From NCBI RefSeq assembly GCF_013177635.1, contig NZ_CP030944.1, forward strand, positions 806,001 through 870,000: a stretch of 64,000 nt of DNA, read 5' to 3'. Made by a program: the position numbers and the translations under genes. The stretch is from Arcobacter aquimarinus. GTDB taxonomy: Bacteria > Campylobacterota > Campylobacteria > Campylobacterales > Arcobacteraceae. Positions 1-9,474 of this stretch are shown one piece after another. Under the pieces are notes generated by a model. The model saw only the letters and a list, made by a program, of their open reading frames with translations, had not been told where the DNA came from and ran no database searches. How positions within the stretch are numbered: position 1 is the first letter of the stretch; every line of letters begins with the position of its first letter.

Positions 1-933
1 ACTTCAATCAAAAACTATTTATATCATGTTTTAAAAAATAAATATAAAGTTTATAAAACTCCAAGAAGTGTAAATACAATAGGTGGAATAGTTTTAGATG
101 TAAATAAAGATTTGCCTTTAGATACACAAATATATATTGCAGAAGCAGGAGCTAGATTAAAAGGTGATATTGAAGAGATAGCTTTATTTTTAGAACCTCA
201 AATATGTATAATTGGAAGTGTTGGAGAGCAACATATTGAGTATTTTAAAACCTTAGATAATATTATTCATACTAAAATGGAACTTTTAAAATCTCCAAAA
301 ATGCAAATGGGATTTGTTCATGAATCAGTTCCTATAAAAGATTATCCAACAATAACAAAGTTCCCTAATAATCTTAAAATTACAAAAAGTAATTTAGATG
401 GAATTTGGTTTGATGTTGAAGTTGCTGGAAAAATAGAAAATTTTTATGCTCCAATTTTAGGAAGTTTTAATGCTATAAATTTAACAGCAGTTATTTTAGT
501 CGCAAATTATTTAGGTATGAGTATTCCTGAAATAAAAGTTTCTTTAATGGGACTACCGCAGGTTGAACATAGACTTCAAAAGATTGAAGCAGGTGGTAAG
601 TTAATTATTGATGACTCTTATAATGGTAATTTAGAAGGTATGTTAGAAGCTGTAAATATTTGTACAAATCATAAAGGAAGAAAAGTAATAATAACTCCAG
701 GACTTGTAGAATCAACTGATGAAGCAAATATTCTTTTAGCAAGAGCAATAAATGAAAATTTTGATTTTGTAATATTAACAGGAAGTTTAAATACGCATTT
801 ATTTGTAGCAAATATAGATAAACAAAAAGTTTATGTTTTAAAAGACAAATCTTTAATGGAAGCAACATTAGCAAAAACAACAAAAGCTGGAGATTTGATT
901 TTATTTGCAAATGATGCTCCTAATTTTATTTAG
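1..933 (+). CDS. murF: UDP-N-acetylmuramoyl-tripeptide--D-alanyl-D-alanine ligase, 3' part
   Basis: This is the last 310 codons of a Mur ligase that is open from the first base of the window, so its start and the P-loop lie upstream. MurF adds D-Ala-D-Ala to the UDP-MurNAc-tripeptide in the cytoplasm, the last soluble step of peptidoglycan precursor synthesis. Family signs are the segment AEAGARLKGDIEEIA early in the visible part, the central-domain NAINLTA stretch, EHRLQ, and IDDSYNGN in the C-terminal domain. The first visible residues, TSIK, probably follow directly on the ATP-binding GKT motif. The HIT gene starts 22 bp downstream and is probably co-transcribed. MurF rather than MurE/MurC is inferred from these motifs. 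Confidence 0.87.
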   Translation, partial: TSIKNYLYHVLKNKYKVYKTPRSVNTIGGIVLDVNKDLPLDTQIYIAEAGARLKGDIEEIALFLEPQICIIGSVGEQHIEYFKTLDNIIHTKMELLKSPKMQMGFVHESVPIKDYPTITKFPNNLKITKSNLDGIWFDVEVAGKIENFYAPILGSFNAINLTAVILVANYLGMSIPEIKVSLMGLPQVEHRLQKIEAGGKLIIDDSYNGNLEGMLEAVNICTNHKGRKVIITPGLVESTDEANILLARAINENFDFVILTGSLNTHLFVANIDKQKVYVLKDKSLMEATLAKTTKAGDLILFANDAPNFI

Positions 934-955
934 TTAAAAGAAAATAGGAAGTTAT

Positions 956-1444
956 ATGGAACATCTATACGCGCCATGGCGATACTCTTATGTTAGTGAA
1001 GAAAAAATTGAAGGTTGTGTTTTTTGTCATATTGCCAATAATTTAGAAGATGAAAAACTTCAAGTTTTATTTTATGATGAATATTGTTATGTTGTTATGA
1101 ATAAATTTCCATATAGTCCAGGTCATATAATGGTAATTCCTTTCTTTCATACTTCAAATATAGAAGAGTTAGAAGAAGAAATTTGGCAAAGAGTAAGTAA
1201 AAGAGTTAGACAAGCTGTATCTCTTTTAAAGCAAGTTATGCCATGTGAAGGTGTAAATATTGGTATGAATCTTGGACGTGCTGCCGGTGCTGGAATAGAA
1301 CAACACGTTCATTATCATATTTTACCAAGATGGATAGGTGATACAAATTTTATTACATCAATTGGAGAAACAAGAGTTTATCCAGCTGATTTTAATGAAA
1401 TTTTTATAAAACTTAAAAATAGCTCATCAAAATATTTTATTTAA
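956..1444 (+). CDS. HIT family hydrolase
   Basis: This 162-residue protein belongs to the histidine-triad superfamily of nucleotide hydrolases/transferases. The triad is visible as H117-V-H119-Y-H121 in QHVHYHILPRW. A Cys pair, C21 and C24 in CVFC, together with H65, probably binds zinc as in related Fhit/GalT-like members. The substrate cannot be told from sequence; AMP-lysine or Ap4A-like compounds are typical for the family. An AGGAAG ribosome-binding site precedes the ATG. It follows murF closely and is probably read from the same transcript. Confidence 0.88.
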   Translation: MEHLYAPWRYSYVSEEKIEGCVFCHIANNLEDEKLQVLFYDEYCYVVMNKFPYSPGHIMVIPFFHTSNIEELEEEIWQRVSKRVRQAVSLLKQVMPCEGVNIGMNLGRAAGAGIEQHVHYHILPRWIGDTNFITSIGETRVYPADFNEIFIKLKNSSSKYFI

Positions 1445-1500
1445 TCACAAATTTTAAATAACAGAGTAGAATAATTTTTTATTTTATTTAGGAGTTCTTA

Positions 1501-2724
1501 ATGAAAAATTTTTTGAAAAATTTTTATCAAAATAACTTTACCTATAAAGGAAAAGAAAAATTATCAAAATTAACAATATTCTTCATAATTGTTTTAAATG
1601 TGATAATTTATTATGTTTTACATCTTGGAATAGATTTCCAAACTAAAGTATTAAATAGTCCAAGCGTTACTTTTCCATATAAATGTCGTGATGTTATTAA
1701 TAGTAAATATTTGGATGATTTTAATCAATATTTTTATTCAAATGATGATTATAATTATTACGACGAAGACTCAAAATATCAAGATATTAAAAATAAACAA
1801 ATTGATTTAAGATGTGAAGATATTTTTACTAAATTAGAATTTATAAAAAATGAACATGATATTAAGAGATTAAAAAATGATCTAAAAATTGTTTTAAATA
1901 ATGAAACTAAAATAAATAATGAAATTTACTATATAAAAGAGAATTATAATACTGTTTTATTTGAAAAAATGAGCTCTCAAAAAAATGAACAATCAATAAT
2001 AAAGGATAATTTAAATAATCAAAACATAAAAGAAAAATATGATGCTTATTTAACTCAATTAGAAGAGATTAAAAAAAATAAAGAGGATTTATATAAAGAG
2101 TTTAAAGAATCAAAAAGTGTACAAAAATTAATAGAATATGTAAATAATAATAAAGATGAGATAAATGACTCAGTAAAAGAGTTTACAAAGTCTTATTATT
2201 TTAAAATAGAATTGATAACTTTATTATTTTTATTTCCTTTAGTAATTTTATTCTTTTATTTAATGAAAAGATATTTAAAAAAAGAGAAGTATATACTTTA
2301 TATAATATTTAAAAATATTCTATTTGTAGCATTAATACCAACTACAATATCAGTTTTATCTTTAATCAATCAATTTTTACCAAAAATTTTCATAGAAAAA
2401 TTATTGATGTTTTTTTATTCAATAGAAATTCCTTTTGTTGTTTACTACTTTGTTGTTATAGTATTCATAATAATTTTTACAATTTTAATAATAAAAATAC
2501 AAAAGAGATTTAAAGAAAATAGTGAAAAACTAAAGAATAATAAAATCACAATTATAGATTCTTACAATAAAAGTTGTTGTAATAATTGTGGGAATAAAGT
2601 AGATTTTAATACAATGAATTATTGTCCTTGTTGTAAAAATCAATTAAAAATAGAGTGTAATAACTGTCATGAAATGACAATAAAAGAATTAGATTACTGT
2701 TTTAAATGTGGAAGTGAGATATAA
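1501..2724 (+). CDS. Membrane protein with C-terminal double zinc ribbon
   Basis: I do not recognise a named family for this 407-residue protein. A first membrane segment lies at about residues 24-45. A long, charged, Lys/Glu/Asn-rich, coiled-coil-like region runs from about 55 to 230. Three further membrane segments lie at about 236-255, 265-290 and 305-330. The C-terminus holds four cysteine pairs (CNNC, CPCC, CNNC, CFKC), the pattern of a double zinc ribbon. With four membrane segments the zinc ribbon and the N-terminus would be on the same side, probably cytoplasmic, with the coiled coil outside. A good GGAG site precedes the ATG. A bidirectional terminator follows immediately, so the gene ends its transcription unit. 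Confidence 0.75.
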   Translation: MKNFLKNFYQNNFTYKGKEKLSKLTIFFIIVLNVIIYYVLHLGIDFQTKVLNSPSVTFPYKCRDVINSKYLDDFNQYFYSNDDYNYYDEDSKYQDIKNKQIDLRCEDIFTKLEFIKNEHDIKRLKNDLKIVLNNETKINNEIYYIKENYNTVLFEKMSSQKNEQSIIKDNLNNQNIKEKYDAYLTQLEEIKKNKEDLYKEFKESKSVQKLIEYVNNNKDEINDSVKEFTKSYYFKIELITLLFLFPLVILFFYLMKRYLKKEKYILYIIFKNILFVALIPTTISVLSLINQFLPKIFIEKLLMFFYSIEIPFVVYYFVVIVFIIIFTILIIKIQKRFKENSEKLKNNKITIIDSYNKSCCNNCGNKVDFNTMNYCPCCKNQLKIECNNCHEMTIKELDYCFKCGSEI

Positions 2725-2733
2725 AAATTAAAT

Positions 2734-2759
2734 AAAATGTAGGTATTGACCTACATTTT
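2734..2759. terminator. Bidirectional intrinsic terminator
   Basis: An 11-bp perfect inverted repeat (2734-2744 with 2749-2759) encloses an ATTG loop. It has an A-run on the left and a T-run on the right, so it can stop transcription from both the zinc-ribbon gene and the convergent dadA-like gene. The last base overlaps the dadA stop codon. Confidence 0.85.
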
Positions 2760-4009
2760 TAGTATTTTCCTTGATAAAAACCAGAAAATAAAAGTATATC
2801 ATCACTATTTTTATTCTCTAAATCATTTACAATCAAATCTTTTAATATAGAAGCTAGTGCTGGACCAAAAGTCATTCCTAACCAACCTAATCCCATACCA
2901 TAAATCAAGTTTTTATATTTTTCATCTCTTCCAATAAGTGGCATATCATTAGGTGTTAAAGGTCTGAATCCCGTCCATTCAACAATATTTTCCATTTCAA
3001 AAGGAACAGTATATTTTTTGAAATTTTCTTTTATACTTTCAATTTGTTTTTTTACTATTTGATGATTTGTTGAACCAATCTCTAATTTTGATGTAATTCT
3101 TACATCATCACGTCTTGGTGTCATAACAATAAATAAATCAGAAAATAGTGTGGATGTAACTGGTTGCAATTCATTAGGCATTTTAAAAGTAATACTATAT
3201 CCTTTTGCCGGTGTCATCATTAGATTTTGATTTACTTTATCTGCTAAAAGTGTTTGATAGCCTGTTGACATAATATATGTATCTGCTTCATAAGTATTTA
3301 GAGCTGAACTAATAGATTCAATTTTTGAATCAGAATATTTGATATGTGAAATTCTTTCATTTAAAATAAATTCAGCACCATTTTCTTTTAAATATCTTTT
3401 TAGTTCTAGCATTGTTCTTTTTGAGTCAAAGTGAGTATTTCTTTTAAAATGAATAGCTCCTTTAACATCATTTGTAATACAAGGTATAAATTCTTTTATT
3501 TTATTTTTTTCAATGATTTCAAAAACATCATCATTTTTTATTGAATAATCAAGTAGTTTTTTGTTATAACTTTTTTGTTCAGTAAAAACAGATAACATAC
3601 CCTTTCTATGAAAATCTAAATCTAAACCATCAATATTTTGCATTTTTTCATAAGCATCATTTGATATGTGACCATATTTCTCAAATAAAGCTAAAGTTCT
3701 TTTTAGTCTATCTTTATTTGCACTATTTACAAATTTCCATAACCATTTATATATTTTTGCATCTAAAGTAGGGTGTATATTTACAGGTGATTCACCTTTT
3801 ATCATAAGTTTTAATGTATTAAAAACAATCCCTGGATTGGCAAGTGGTCCTTTATCAAATGCAGATAATAAACCAGCATTTCCAAAAGAGGTTGAATTTG
3901 TTATATCACTTTCATCTATAATTGTAACTTTTCTATCTGCTTTAAGAAGTTCATATGCAGTTGTTAAACCCATAATTCCAGCACCAATAATTATAATATC
4001 TCGTTTCAA
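2759..4009 (-). CDS. dadA: FAD-dependent D-amino-acid dehydrogenase-like oxidoreductase
   Basis: This 416-residue protein starts with a Rossmann FAD motif (IIIGAGIMGLTTAYE, residues 6-20) and ends with the family segment WTGFRPLTPNDMPLIG, typical of DadA/glycine-oxidase-type flavoproteins. DadA oxidatively deaminates D-amino acids such as D-alanine and passes electrons to the membrane quinone pool. The start is a TTG with AAAGGAG about 7 bases upstream; no better ATG is near. It stands alone on the minus strand between two plus-strand units. Alanine racemase is about 26 kb away, so the usual dadAX pair is not present here. Substrate specificity is inferred. Confidence 0.8.
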   Translation of the reverse strand: MKRDIIIIGAGIMGLTTAYELLKADRKVTIIDESDITNSTSFGNAGLLSAFDKGPLANPGIVFNTLKLMIKGESPVNIHPTLDAKIYKWLWKFVNSANKDRLKRTLALFEKYGHISNDAYEKMQNIDGLDLDFHRKGMLSVFTEQKSYNKKLLDYSIKNDDVFEIIEKNKIKEFIPCITNDVKGAIHFKRNTHFDSKRTMLELKRYLKENGAEFILNERISHIKYSDSKIESISSALNTYEADTYIMSTGYQTLLADKVNQNLMMTPAKGYSITFKMPNELQPVTSTLFSDLFIVMTPRRDDVRITSKLEIGSTNHQIVKKQIESIKENFKKYTVPFEMENIVEWTGFRPLTPNDMPLIGRDEKYKNLIYGMGLGWLGMTFGPALASILKDLIVNDLENKNSDDILLFSGFYQGKY

Positions 4010-4178
4010 AAATCAACTCCTTTAGTGAAAAAAGATTATAAAATAATAAAGAGTATTTATACCTTAAGTAGAAGTCTAAAATACTTAAATTAAACTTATT
4101 TATATCTCTTTAATGTTGAAATATTCCTTTTAATAAGGAAATAAAATTTCAAATTTATTTTAAGAAGCCCCATAATTG

Positions 4179-4207
4179 TTGACATTTAACTTCAATTAAG
4201 TTATAAT
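4179..4207 (+). promoter_or_regulatory. Consensus sigma-70 promoter of the S10 ribosomal operon
   Basis: TTGACA at 4179-4184 and TATAAT at 4202-4207 are separated by exactly 17 bp. The downstream discriminator CCGCGTCC is GC-rich in an otherwise AT-rich region, as in stringently controlled promoters. The predicted start is at about 4215. The rRNA promoter at 60106-60134 has the same layout and a closely similar discriminator. Confidence 0.9.
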
Positions 4208-4225
4208 CCGCGTCCACTAAATGTG

Positions 4226-4252
4226 GTTAGTATGCATTTTTGCATATCTAAC
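4226..4252 (+). promoter_or_regulatory. Leader hairpin of the S10 operon
   Basis: Within the roughly 60-base leader of rpsJ, GTTAG-TATGCA (4226-4236) pairs with TGCATA-CTAAC (4241-4252) around a TTTT loop, with a single bulged T at 4247. It is not followed by a T-run, so it is not an intrinsic terminator. It ends about 10 bases before the AAAGGA ribosome-binding site. A regulatory role, such as autogenous control by a ribosomal protein, is only inferred. Confidence 0.6.
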
Positions 4253-4273
4253 GAGTTCTTTAAAGGAAAATTA

Positions 4274-4588
4274 ATGGAAAAAATCAGATTAAAGCTTAAA
4301 GCTTATGATCATAGAGTTTTAGACAGAAGTGTTGCTTCAATTGTTGAAGCTGTTAAAAGAACTGGTGCTGATTTGAGAGGTCCAATTCCTCTTCCTACAA
4401 AAATCAGAAGATATACAGTTATTAAAGGTCCTCACGTAAATAAGGATTCAAGAGAGCAGTTTGAAATCAGAGTTCATTCAAGAATTATTGATATTATTGC
4501 TGCGACTCCAGATACAGTAGATTCATTAATGAAACTTGACTTAGCTCCTGAAGTTGATGTTGAAGTAAGATCTATGGGTCAAGAATAA
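4274..4588 (+). CDS. rpsJ: 30S ribosomal protein S10
   Basis: This 104-residue protein begins [17 protein letters not shown] and contains GPIPLPTKI, hallmarks of S10, which sits in the 30S head and doubles as NusE in antitermination. The ATG at 4274 is chosen because AAAGGA lies just upstream and the length fits the family. A longer in-frame start at 4223 falls inside the leader hairpin region and is rejected. It is the first gene of the operon. Confidence 0.97.
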   Translation: MEKIRLKLKAYDHRVLDRSVASIVEAVKRTGADLRGPIPLPTKIRRYTVIKGPHVNKDSREQFEIRVHSRIIDIIAATPDTVDSLMKLDLAPEVDVEVRSMGQE

Positions 4589-4607
4589 GAAGAAAGGGTA
4601 ATACAAG

Positions 4608-5183
4608 ATGGAATTTATAGTTCAAAAAATCGGTATGAGTAGAACAGTTTCTGTTCCAAGTACAGCTGTTACACTTTTAAAAGTTCTTGATACGAAAGTA
4701 TGTGAAGTTAATAATGGTGTAGCACTAGTTTCTTATAGCAATGGTAAAAAATTTAACAAAGCTATCGAAGGTCAACAAAAAAAGTTTAACTTATCTAAAG
4801 AGTTTAACAGATTTGCAACAATTACTGTAGCAAATAGTGAAGCTGGTGATTTAGAAGTTTCTGGATTAAGTGAAGCAAAAGTAGTAAAAACAACTTTTAA
4901 AACAAAAGGTAGAGGTTTCTCTGGTGTTGTAAAAAGATGGAATTTTGCTGGTGGTAGAGCATCACACGGTCACAGAATGGGTAAAAGAACTGGTTCAATC
5001 GGTAACTGCGAATGGCCAGGAAGAGTTCAGCCAGGTAAAAAAATGCCAGGGCAATACGGAAATACAAATGTATCTGTAAAAAATGAAATTATTTCATTTG
5101 ATGCTGAGACAGGAATCTTAGTTCTTAAAGGTTCAGTATCTGGTGCAAATGGTTCATTAGGAAAAGTAAAGGTTGCTAAATGA
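4608..5183 (+). CDS. rplC: 50S ribosomal protein L3
   Basis: This 191-residue L3 binds near the 3' end of 23S rRNA and helps start 50S assembly. The conserved loop is seen as [17 protein letters not shown], followed by [16 protein letters not shown]. The stop overlaps the start of rplD by four bases (ATGA), which suggests translational coupling. Confidence 0.97.
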   Translation: MEFIVQKIGMSRTVSVPSTAVTLLKVLDTKVCEVNNGVALVSYSNGKKFNKAIEGQQKKFNLSKEFNRFATITVANSEAGDLEVSGLSEAKVVKTTFKTKGRGFSGVVKRWNFAGGRASHGHRMGKRTGSIGNCEWPGRVQPGKKMPGQYGNTNVSVKNEIISFDAETGILVLKGSVSGANGSLGKVKVAK

Positions 5184-5791
5184 GCAAAGCTATAGTATTA
5201 AACGAAAAATTTGAAAATAATGGTGAAGTAGTTTTACCAGCGAGTTATGATGAAATCAATTCTCACAACTTATATTTATATGTAAAATCATATTTAGCGT
5301 CATTAAGATCAAATACAGCAAGAGCTAAAACAAGAGCAGAAGTAAGCGGTGGTGGTAAAAAACCTAAAGCTCAAAAAGGTTCTGGTGCAGCTAGATGGGG
5401 TTCTAAAAGATCACCATTATTCGTTGGTGGGGGACAAGCATTTGGACCTACTAAAAGAAACTATAACCAAAAAGTTAATAAAAAACAAAAAGCTTTAGCA
5501 TTAAAGTATGCTGTTAATGCACAAGCTAATAATGGTTCGTTATTTGTTGTTGATTCAATCAAAATTGAATCAGGTAAAACAAAAGAGGCAGTTGCAGTTT
5601 TAAATAAACTAAATAAAAGAGATACATTAATAGTGTGTGATGTTATTGATGAAAAAACTTATTTAGCATTCAGAAATATTAAAAACTGTTATGTGGTTGA
5701 GAAGCAAGAAGTTAACGCTTATTTAATTGCTGCATACCATTCAGTATTAATTGAAAAATCAGTGCTTGATGCATTAACAAAAGAGGCTTAA
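5180..5791 (+). CDS. rplD: 50S ribosomal protein L4
   Basis: This 203-residue L4 has the extended exit-tunnel loop with [19 protein letters not shown] near residues 55-75 and the family segment GGGQAFGP. In E. coli L4 represses its own operon through the S10 leader; whether it does so here is unknown, though a leader hairpin exists. It overlaps rplC by 4 bp and ends one base before rplW. Confidence 0.97.
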   Translation: MSKAIVLNEKFENNGEVVLPASYDEINSHNLYLYVKSYLASLRSNTARAKTRAEVSGGGKKPKAQKGSGAARWGSKRSPLFVGGGQAFGPTKRNYNQKVNKKQKALALKYAVNAQANNGSLFVVDSIKIESGKTKEAVAVLNKLNKRDTLIVCDVIDEKTYLAFRNIKNCYVVEKQEVNAYLIAAYHSVLIEKSVLDALTKEA

Positions 5792-5792
5792 G

Positions 5793-6074
5793 ATGGCAGA
5801 TATTACAGATATTAAAGCAATATTATATACAGAAAAAACAATTGAGCTTCAAGAAAATGGTGTAATCGTTGTTCAAACTAGTCCAAGAATGACTAAAAAC
5901 GGTTTAAAAGAAGTATTTAAAGAGTATTTTGGTGTAACTCCATCAAAAGTTAATTCTTTAAGACAAGATGGTAAAGTTAAAAGATTTAAAGGGAAAATAG
6001 GTAAAAGACCTGATTTCAAAAAATTCTATGTTACATTACCAGAGGGCGCAGCTATTGCGAACCTTTCAGCTTAA
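5793..6074 (+). CDS. rplW: 50S ribosomal protein L23
   Basis: This 93-residue protein is L23, at the exit of the polypeptide tunnel, where it docks trigger factor and SRP. Identity follows from its operon position between L4 and L2, its length, and the typical segments TEKT near the N-terminus and [20 protein letters not shown]. Confidence 0.95.
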   Translation: MADITDIKAILYTEKTIELQENGVIVVQTSPRMTKNGLKEVFKEYFGVTPSKVNSLRQDGKVKRFKGKIGKRPDFKKFYVTLPEGAAIANLSA

Positions 6075-6085
6075 GGAGATTATAA

Positions 6086-6913
6086 ATGGCAATTAAAAAA
6101 TTTAGACCAATAACTCCTGCAAGAAGATTCATGTCTGTTATGGACAGCTCTGATATTACTTCAAAACCAACAGTTAGATCTTTACTTGTAAGAGTAAAAG
6201 CAGCAGCTGGTAGAAATAATAACGGTAGAATTACATCTAGACACAAAGAAGCAGGTGCTAAAAAATTATATAGAATCATTGATTTTAAAAGAAATAAATT
6301 CGGTGTAGAGGGTACTGTATCTACTGTTGAGTACGATCCATATAGAAATTGTAGAATTTGTTTAGTTACTTATTTAGATGGTGATAAAAGATATATTATT
6401 CAACCTTCTGGATTAAAAGTTGGTGATAAAGTTCAAGCTGCTGAATCAGGTCTTGATATTTTACCTGGTAATGCAATGAATTTAATGAACATTCCAGTTG
6501 GAACAATGGTACATAATATTGAAATGAAACCAGGAAAAGGTGGTCAAATCGCTAGATCTGCTGGTGGATATGCTCAAATCATGGGTAGAGAAGATAAATA
6601 TGTAATCATGAGATTACCTTCAGGTGAAATGAGAAAAATTTTAGGTGTTTGTATGGCTACTGTTGGTGTAGTTGGAAATGAAGATTTCACAAACATGGTT
6701 GTTGGTAAAGCTGGTAGAAGTAGACACCTTGGAATTAGACCTCAAACTAGAGGATCTGCAATGAACCCTATTGATCACCCACACGGTGGAGGGGAAGGTA
6801 AAACTAACTCTGGTAGACATCCTGTTACTCCATGGGGTATGCCAACTAAAGGTTATAAAACTAGAAAGAAAAAAGCTAGTGACAAACTAATCATTTCAAA
6901 AAGAAAGAAGTAA
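6086..6913 (+). CDS. rplB: 50S ribosomal protein L2
   Basis: This 275-residue protein is L2, needed for subunit association and peptidyl transfer. The conserved C-terminal motif [13 protein letters not shown] includes the invariant histidine near the catalytic centre. The N-terminus ([14 protein letters not shown]) and basic tail are typical. AAGGAGAT precedes the ATG. Confidence 0.98.
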   Translation: MAIKKFRPITPARRFMSVMDSSDITSKPTVRSLLVRVKAAAGRNNNGRITSRHKEAGAKKLYRIIDFKRNKFGVEGTVSTVEYDPYRNCRICLVTYLDGDKRYIIQPSGLKVGDKVQAAESGLDILPGNAMNLMNIPVGTMVHNIEMKPGKGGQIARSAGGYAQIMGREDKYVIMRLPSGEMRKILGVCMATVGVVGNEDFTNMVVGKAGRSRHLGIRPQTRGSAMNPIDHPHGGGEGKTNSGRHPVTPWGMPTKGYKTRKKKASDKLIISKRKK

Positions 6914-6922
6914 GGGTTTAAG

Positions 6923-7198
6923 ATGGCAAGATCGATAAAAAAAGGTCCATTTGTAGACGCACACCTGATGAAAAAAGTTATCAAAGCTAATGAAGCTAAT
7001 GATAAAAAACCAATTAAAACTTGGTCAAGAAGATCAACTGTATTACCAGATATGATTGGATTAACTTTCAATGTGCACAATGGAAGAAACTTCGTTCCAG
7101 TAAATGTTACTGAGAACCACGTTGGATATAAATTAGGTGAGTTTGCACCAACTAGAACATTTAAGGGCCATAAAGGTTCTGTTCAAAGAAAGGCATAA
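6923..7198 (+). CDS. rpsS: 30S ribosomal protein S19
   Basis: This 91-residue protein starts [12 protein letters not shown] and contains WSRRST and [14 protein letters not shown], all diagnostic for S19, which pairs with S13 in the 30S head. It lies between rplB and rplV in the standard order and ends two bases before the next start. Confidence 0.98.
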   Translation: MARSIKKGPFVDAHLMKKVIKANEANDKKPIKTWSRRSTVLPDMIGLTFNVHNGRNFVPVNVTENHVGYKLGEFAPTRTFKGHKGSVQRKA

Positions 7199-7200
7199 GA

Positions 7201-7533
7201 ATGGCTAAAGCAATATTAAAATTTATTAGACTTTCTCCAATTAAAGCTAGATTAATAGCAAGAGAAGTTCAAGGAATGAATGCAGAGTATGCAATTGCAT
7301 CTTTACAATTTACTCCAAATAAAGCTGCTGGAATTATTTCTAAAGTTATAGCTTCAGCTGTAGCAAATGCAGGTTTAGATCCAGTTGATGCTGTTATTAC
7401 ATCAGCTAGAGTTGATAAAGGTCCAGTTCTTAAGAGATTTACTCCAAGAGCAAGAGGTTCAGCTTCACCAAAGCATAAACCAACTGCACATATTATGATT
7501 GAAGTAGCTGCTGCAACTAAAGGAGATAAGTAA
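7201..7533 (+). CDS. rplV: 50S ribosomal protein L22
   Basis: This 110-residue protein is L22, whose beta-hairpin lines the exit tunnel. Diagnostic segments are [16 protein letters not shown] and the tip region [22 protein letters not shown] near residues 79-100. The gene overlaps rpsC by one base. Confidence 0.97.
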   Translation: MAKAILKFIRLSPIKARLIAREVQGMNAEYAIASLQFTPNKAAGIISKVIASAVANAGLDPVDAVITSARVDKGPVLKRFTPRARGSASPKHKPTAHIMIEVAAATKGDK

Positions 7534-8237
7534 TGGGTCAAAAAGTTAATCCAATAGGTTTAAGATTAGGTATTAATAGAAACTGGGAATCAAGATGGTT
7601 TCCTAAATTCGAAACAATGCCAGCAAATGTTGCAGAAGATGATAAAATCAGAAAGTATGTAAAAAAAGAGTTATACTATGCTGGTATCGCTCAAACTATG
7701 ATTGAAAGAACTGCAAAAAAAGTTAGAGTTACAGTTGTAGCTGCTAGACCTGGTATCATTATTGGTAAAAAAGGTGCTGACGTTGAAAAACTTAAAGATG
7801 CACTTTCAAAATTAGTTGGTAAAGAAATAGCTGTAAACATTAAAGAAGAGAGAAAACCTCAAATTTCTGCACAATTATCAGCTGAAAATGTTGCTCAACA
7901 ATTAGAAAGAAGAGTTGCATTTAGAAGAGCTATGAAAAGAGTTATGCAAAATGCATTAAAAGGTGGAGCAAAAGGAATTAAAGTTTCTGTTTCTGGTAGA
8001 CTTGGTGGAGCTGAAATGGCTAGAACTGAGTGGTATTTAGAAGGAAGAGTTCCATTACATACTTTAAGAGCAAGAATCGATTATGGTTTTGCTGAAGCTC
8101 ATACAACTTATGGTTGTATCGGTATTAAAGTTTGGATTTTCAAAGGTGAAGTATTAGCAAAAGGTATCCCAACTGAAAAAGCTGAAGAGTCAACTTCTAA
8201 ACCTAAAAGAAGACCAACTAAGAAAAGAGGTAAATAA
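7533..8237 (+). CDS. rpsC: 30S ribosomal protein S3
   Basis: This 234-residue S3 starts [13 protein letters not shown]. It carries a KH RNA-binding motif GIIIGKKG at residues 74-81 and the C-terminal domain segment [15 protein letters not shown]3 helps form the mRNA entry channel. It ends in a basic, disordered-looking tail. Confidence 0.98.
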   Translation: MGQKVNPIGLRLGINRNWESRWFPKFETMPANVAEDDKIRKYVKKELYYAGIAQTMIERTAKKVRVTVVAARPGIIIGKKGADVEKLKDALSKLVGKEIAVNIKEERKPQISAQLSAENVAQQLERRVAFRRAMKRVMQNALKGGAKGIKVSVSGRLGGAEMARTEWYLEGRVPLHTLRARIDYGFAEAHTTYGCIGIKVWIFKGEVLAKGIPTEKAEESTSKPKRRPTKKRGK

Positions 8238-8239
8238 TT

Positions 8240-8665
8240 ATGTTAATGCCTAAAAGAACAAAGTTCAGAAAGATGATGAAAGGCCGAAATAGAGGTATGG
8301 CTCATAGAGGAAACTCTTTAGCATACGGAGATATCGGTATCAAAGCTGTTGAACACGGAAGAATTGATTCAAGACAAATCGAAGCGTCAAGAATTGCAAT
8401 GACAAGAAAAGTAAAAAGACAAGCAAAAGTTTGGATTATGGTATTCCCTGATAAGCCACTTACTGCAAAACCATTAGAAACAAGAATGGGTAAAGGTAAA
8501 GGTTCTGTTGATAAATGGGTTATGAACATTAAGCCTGGAAGAATTTGTTTTGAGATGGCTGGTGTAGGTGAAGAATTAGCTAGAGAAGCTTTAACTTTAG
8601 CAATGCACAAGCTACCATTTAAAACTAAAATTGTAACAAGAGATAGCGAAAATGAACTATACTGA
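8240..8665 (+). CDS. rplP: 50S ribosomal protein L16
   Basis: This 141-residue L16 begins [19 protein letters not shown] and contains [18 protein letters not shown], typical of L16, which contacts A-site tRNA. The 3' end overlaps rpmC by 14 bp in another frame, a tight coupling seen in this operon. Confidence 0.97.
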   Translation: MLMPKRTKFRKMMKGRNRGMAHRGNSLAYGDIGIKAVEHGRIDSRQIEASRIAMTRKVKRQAKVWIMVFPDKPLTAKPLETRMGKGKGSVDKWVMNIKPGRICFEMAGVGEELAREALTLAMHKLPFKTKIVTRDSENELY

Positions 8666-8843
8666 TTTAAAAGACAAAAACTTGAATGAACTTCAAGTAT
8701 TATTAAAAGAGAAAAAGGTGCTTCTTTTTGAATTAAAAGCTAAGCTAAAAACAATGCAGTTAACAAATACTTCTGAATTAAGAGCAACAAAAAAAGATAT
8801 TGCAAGAATTCAAACAGCTATAACTGCTGCAAAAGCTAACTAA
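8652..8843 (+). CDS. rpmC: 50S ribosomal protein L29
   Basis: This 63-residue protein has the two-helix pattern of L29 ([39 protein letters not shown]). It sits near the tunnel exit. The start lies inside the end of rplP. Confidence 0.95.
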   Translation: MNYTDLKDKNLNELQVLLKEKKVLLFELKAKLKTMQLTNTSELRATKKDIARIQTAITAAKAN

Positions 8844-8853
8844 GGATCTAAGT

Positions 8854-9105
8854 ATGACACATAAAAGAGAGATTCAAGGTGTAGTGGTAAAAAGATCAGG
8901 TGATAAAACAGCTTCTGTATTAGTTACAAGATCGGTTTTACACCCAAAATATCACAAAACTGTAAAAAGATTTAAGAAATATTTAGTTCATGATGAAAAA
9001 AATGAGTTAAATGTTGGTGATAGTGTTATCGCTATTGAGTGTAGACCATTGTCAAAAACTAAATCTTTTAGATTAAAGACAATAGTTGCTACAGGAGTTA
9101 AATAA
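8854..9105 (+). CDS. rpsQ: 30S ribosomal protein S17
   Basis: This 83-residue OB-fold protein has the S17 features [26 protein letters not shown] and [14 protein letters not shown]17 is a primary 16S rRNA binder. It overlaps rplN by one base. Confidence 0.97.
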   Translation: MTHKREIQGVVVKRSGDKTASVLVTRSVLHPKYHKTVKRFKKYLVHDEKNELNVGDSVIAIECRPLSKTKSFRLKTIVATGVK

Positions 9106-9473
9106 TGATTCAAAGTTTTACAAGATTAAATGTAGCTGACAACACAGGTGCAAAAGAGATTATGTGTATCAAAGTTTTAGGTGGTTCTAAAAGAAGATAC
9201 GCAACTGTTGGTGATGTAATTGTTGCTTCAGTTAAAAAAGCTTTACCAACTGGAAAGATCAAAAAGGGTCAAGTTGTAAAAGCTGTTATTGTTAGAACTC
9301 ATAAAGAAGTTCAAAGAGAAAATGGTTCATTAATTAGATTTGATGATAATGCAGCGGTTATTCTTGATGCAAAAAGAGAGCCAGTTGGAACAAGAATTTT
9401 TGGACCAGTTGCTAGGGAAGTAAGATATTCAGGTTTCATGAAAATCGTTTCACTTGCACCGGAGGTATTATAA
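9105..9473 (+). CDS. rplN: 50S ribosomal protein L14
   Basis: This 122-residue protein starts [18 protein letters not shown] and ends with GPVAREVR...[12 protein letters not shown], diagnostic of L14, which forms an intersubunit bridge with 16S helix 44. The length equals the family norm. Confidence 0.98.
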   Translation: MIQSFTRLNVADNTGAKEIMCIKVLGGSKRRYATVGDVIVASVKKALPTGKIKKGQVVKAVIVRTHKEVQRENGSLIRFDDNAAVILDAKREPVGTRIFGPVAREVRYSGFMKIVSLAPEVL

Positions 9474-9474
9474 T

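Noticed and set aside
605-910. 101-codon minus-strand reading frame inside murF
   Set aside because: It is antisense to the conserved MurF C-terminal domain, Leu-rich by codon mirror, with no ribosome-binding site.
4223-4273. Longer N-terminus for S10 (17 extra residues)
   Set aside because: The extension covers the leader hairpin and is absent from the S10 family; AAAGGA precedes the ATG at 4274.
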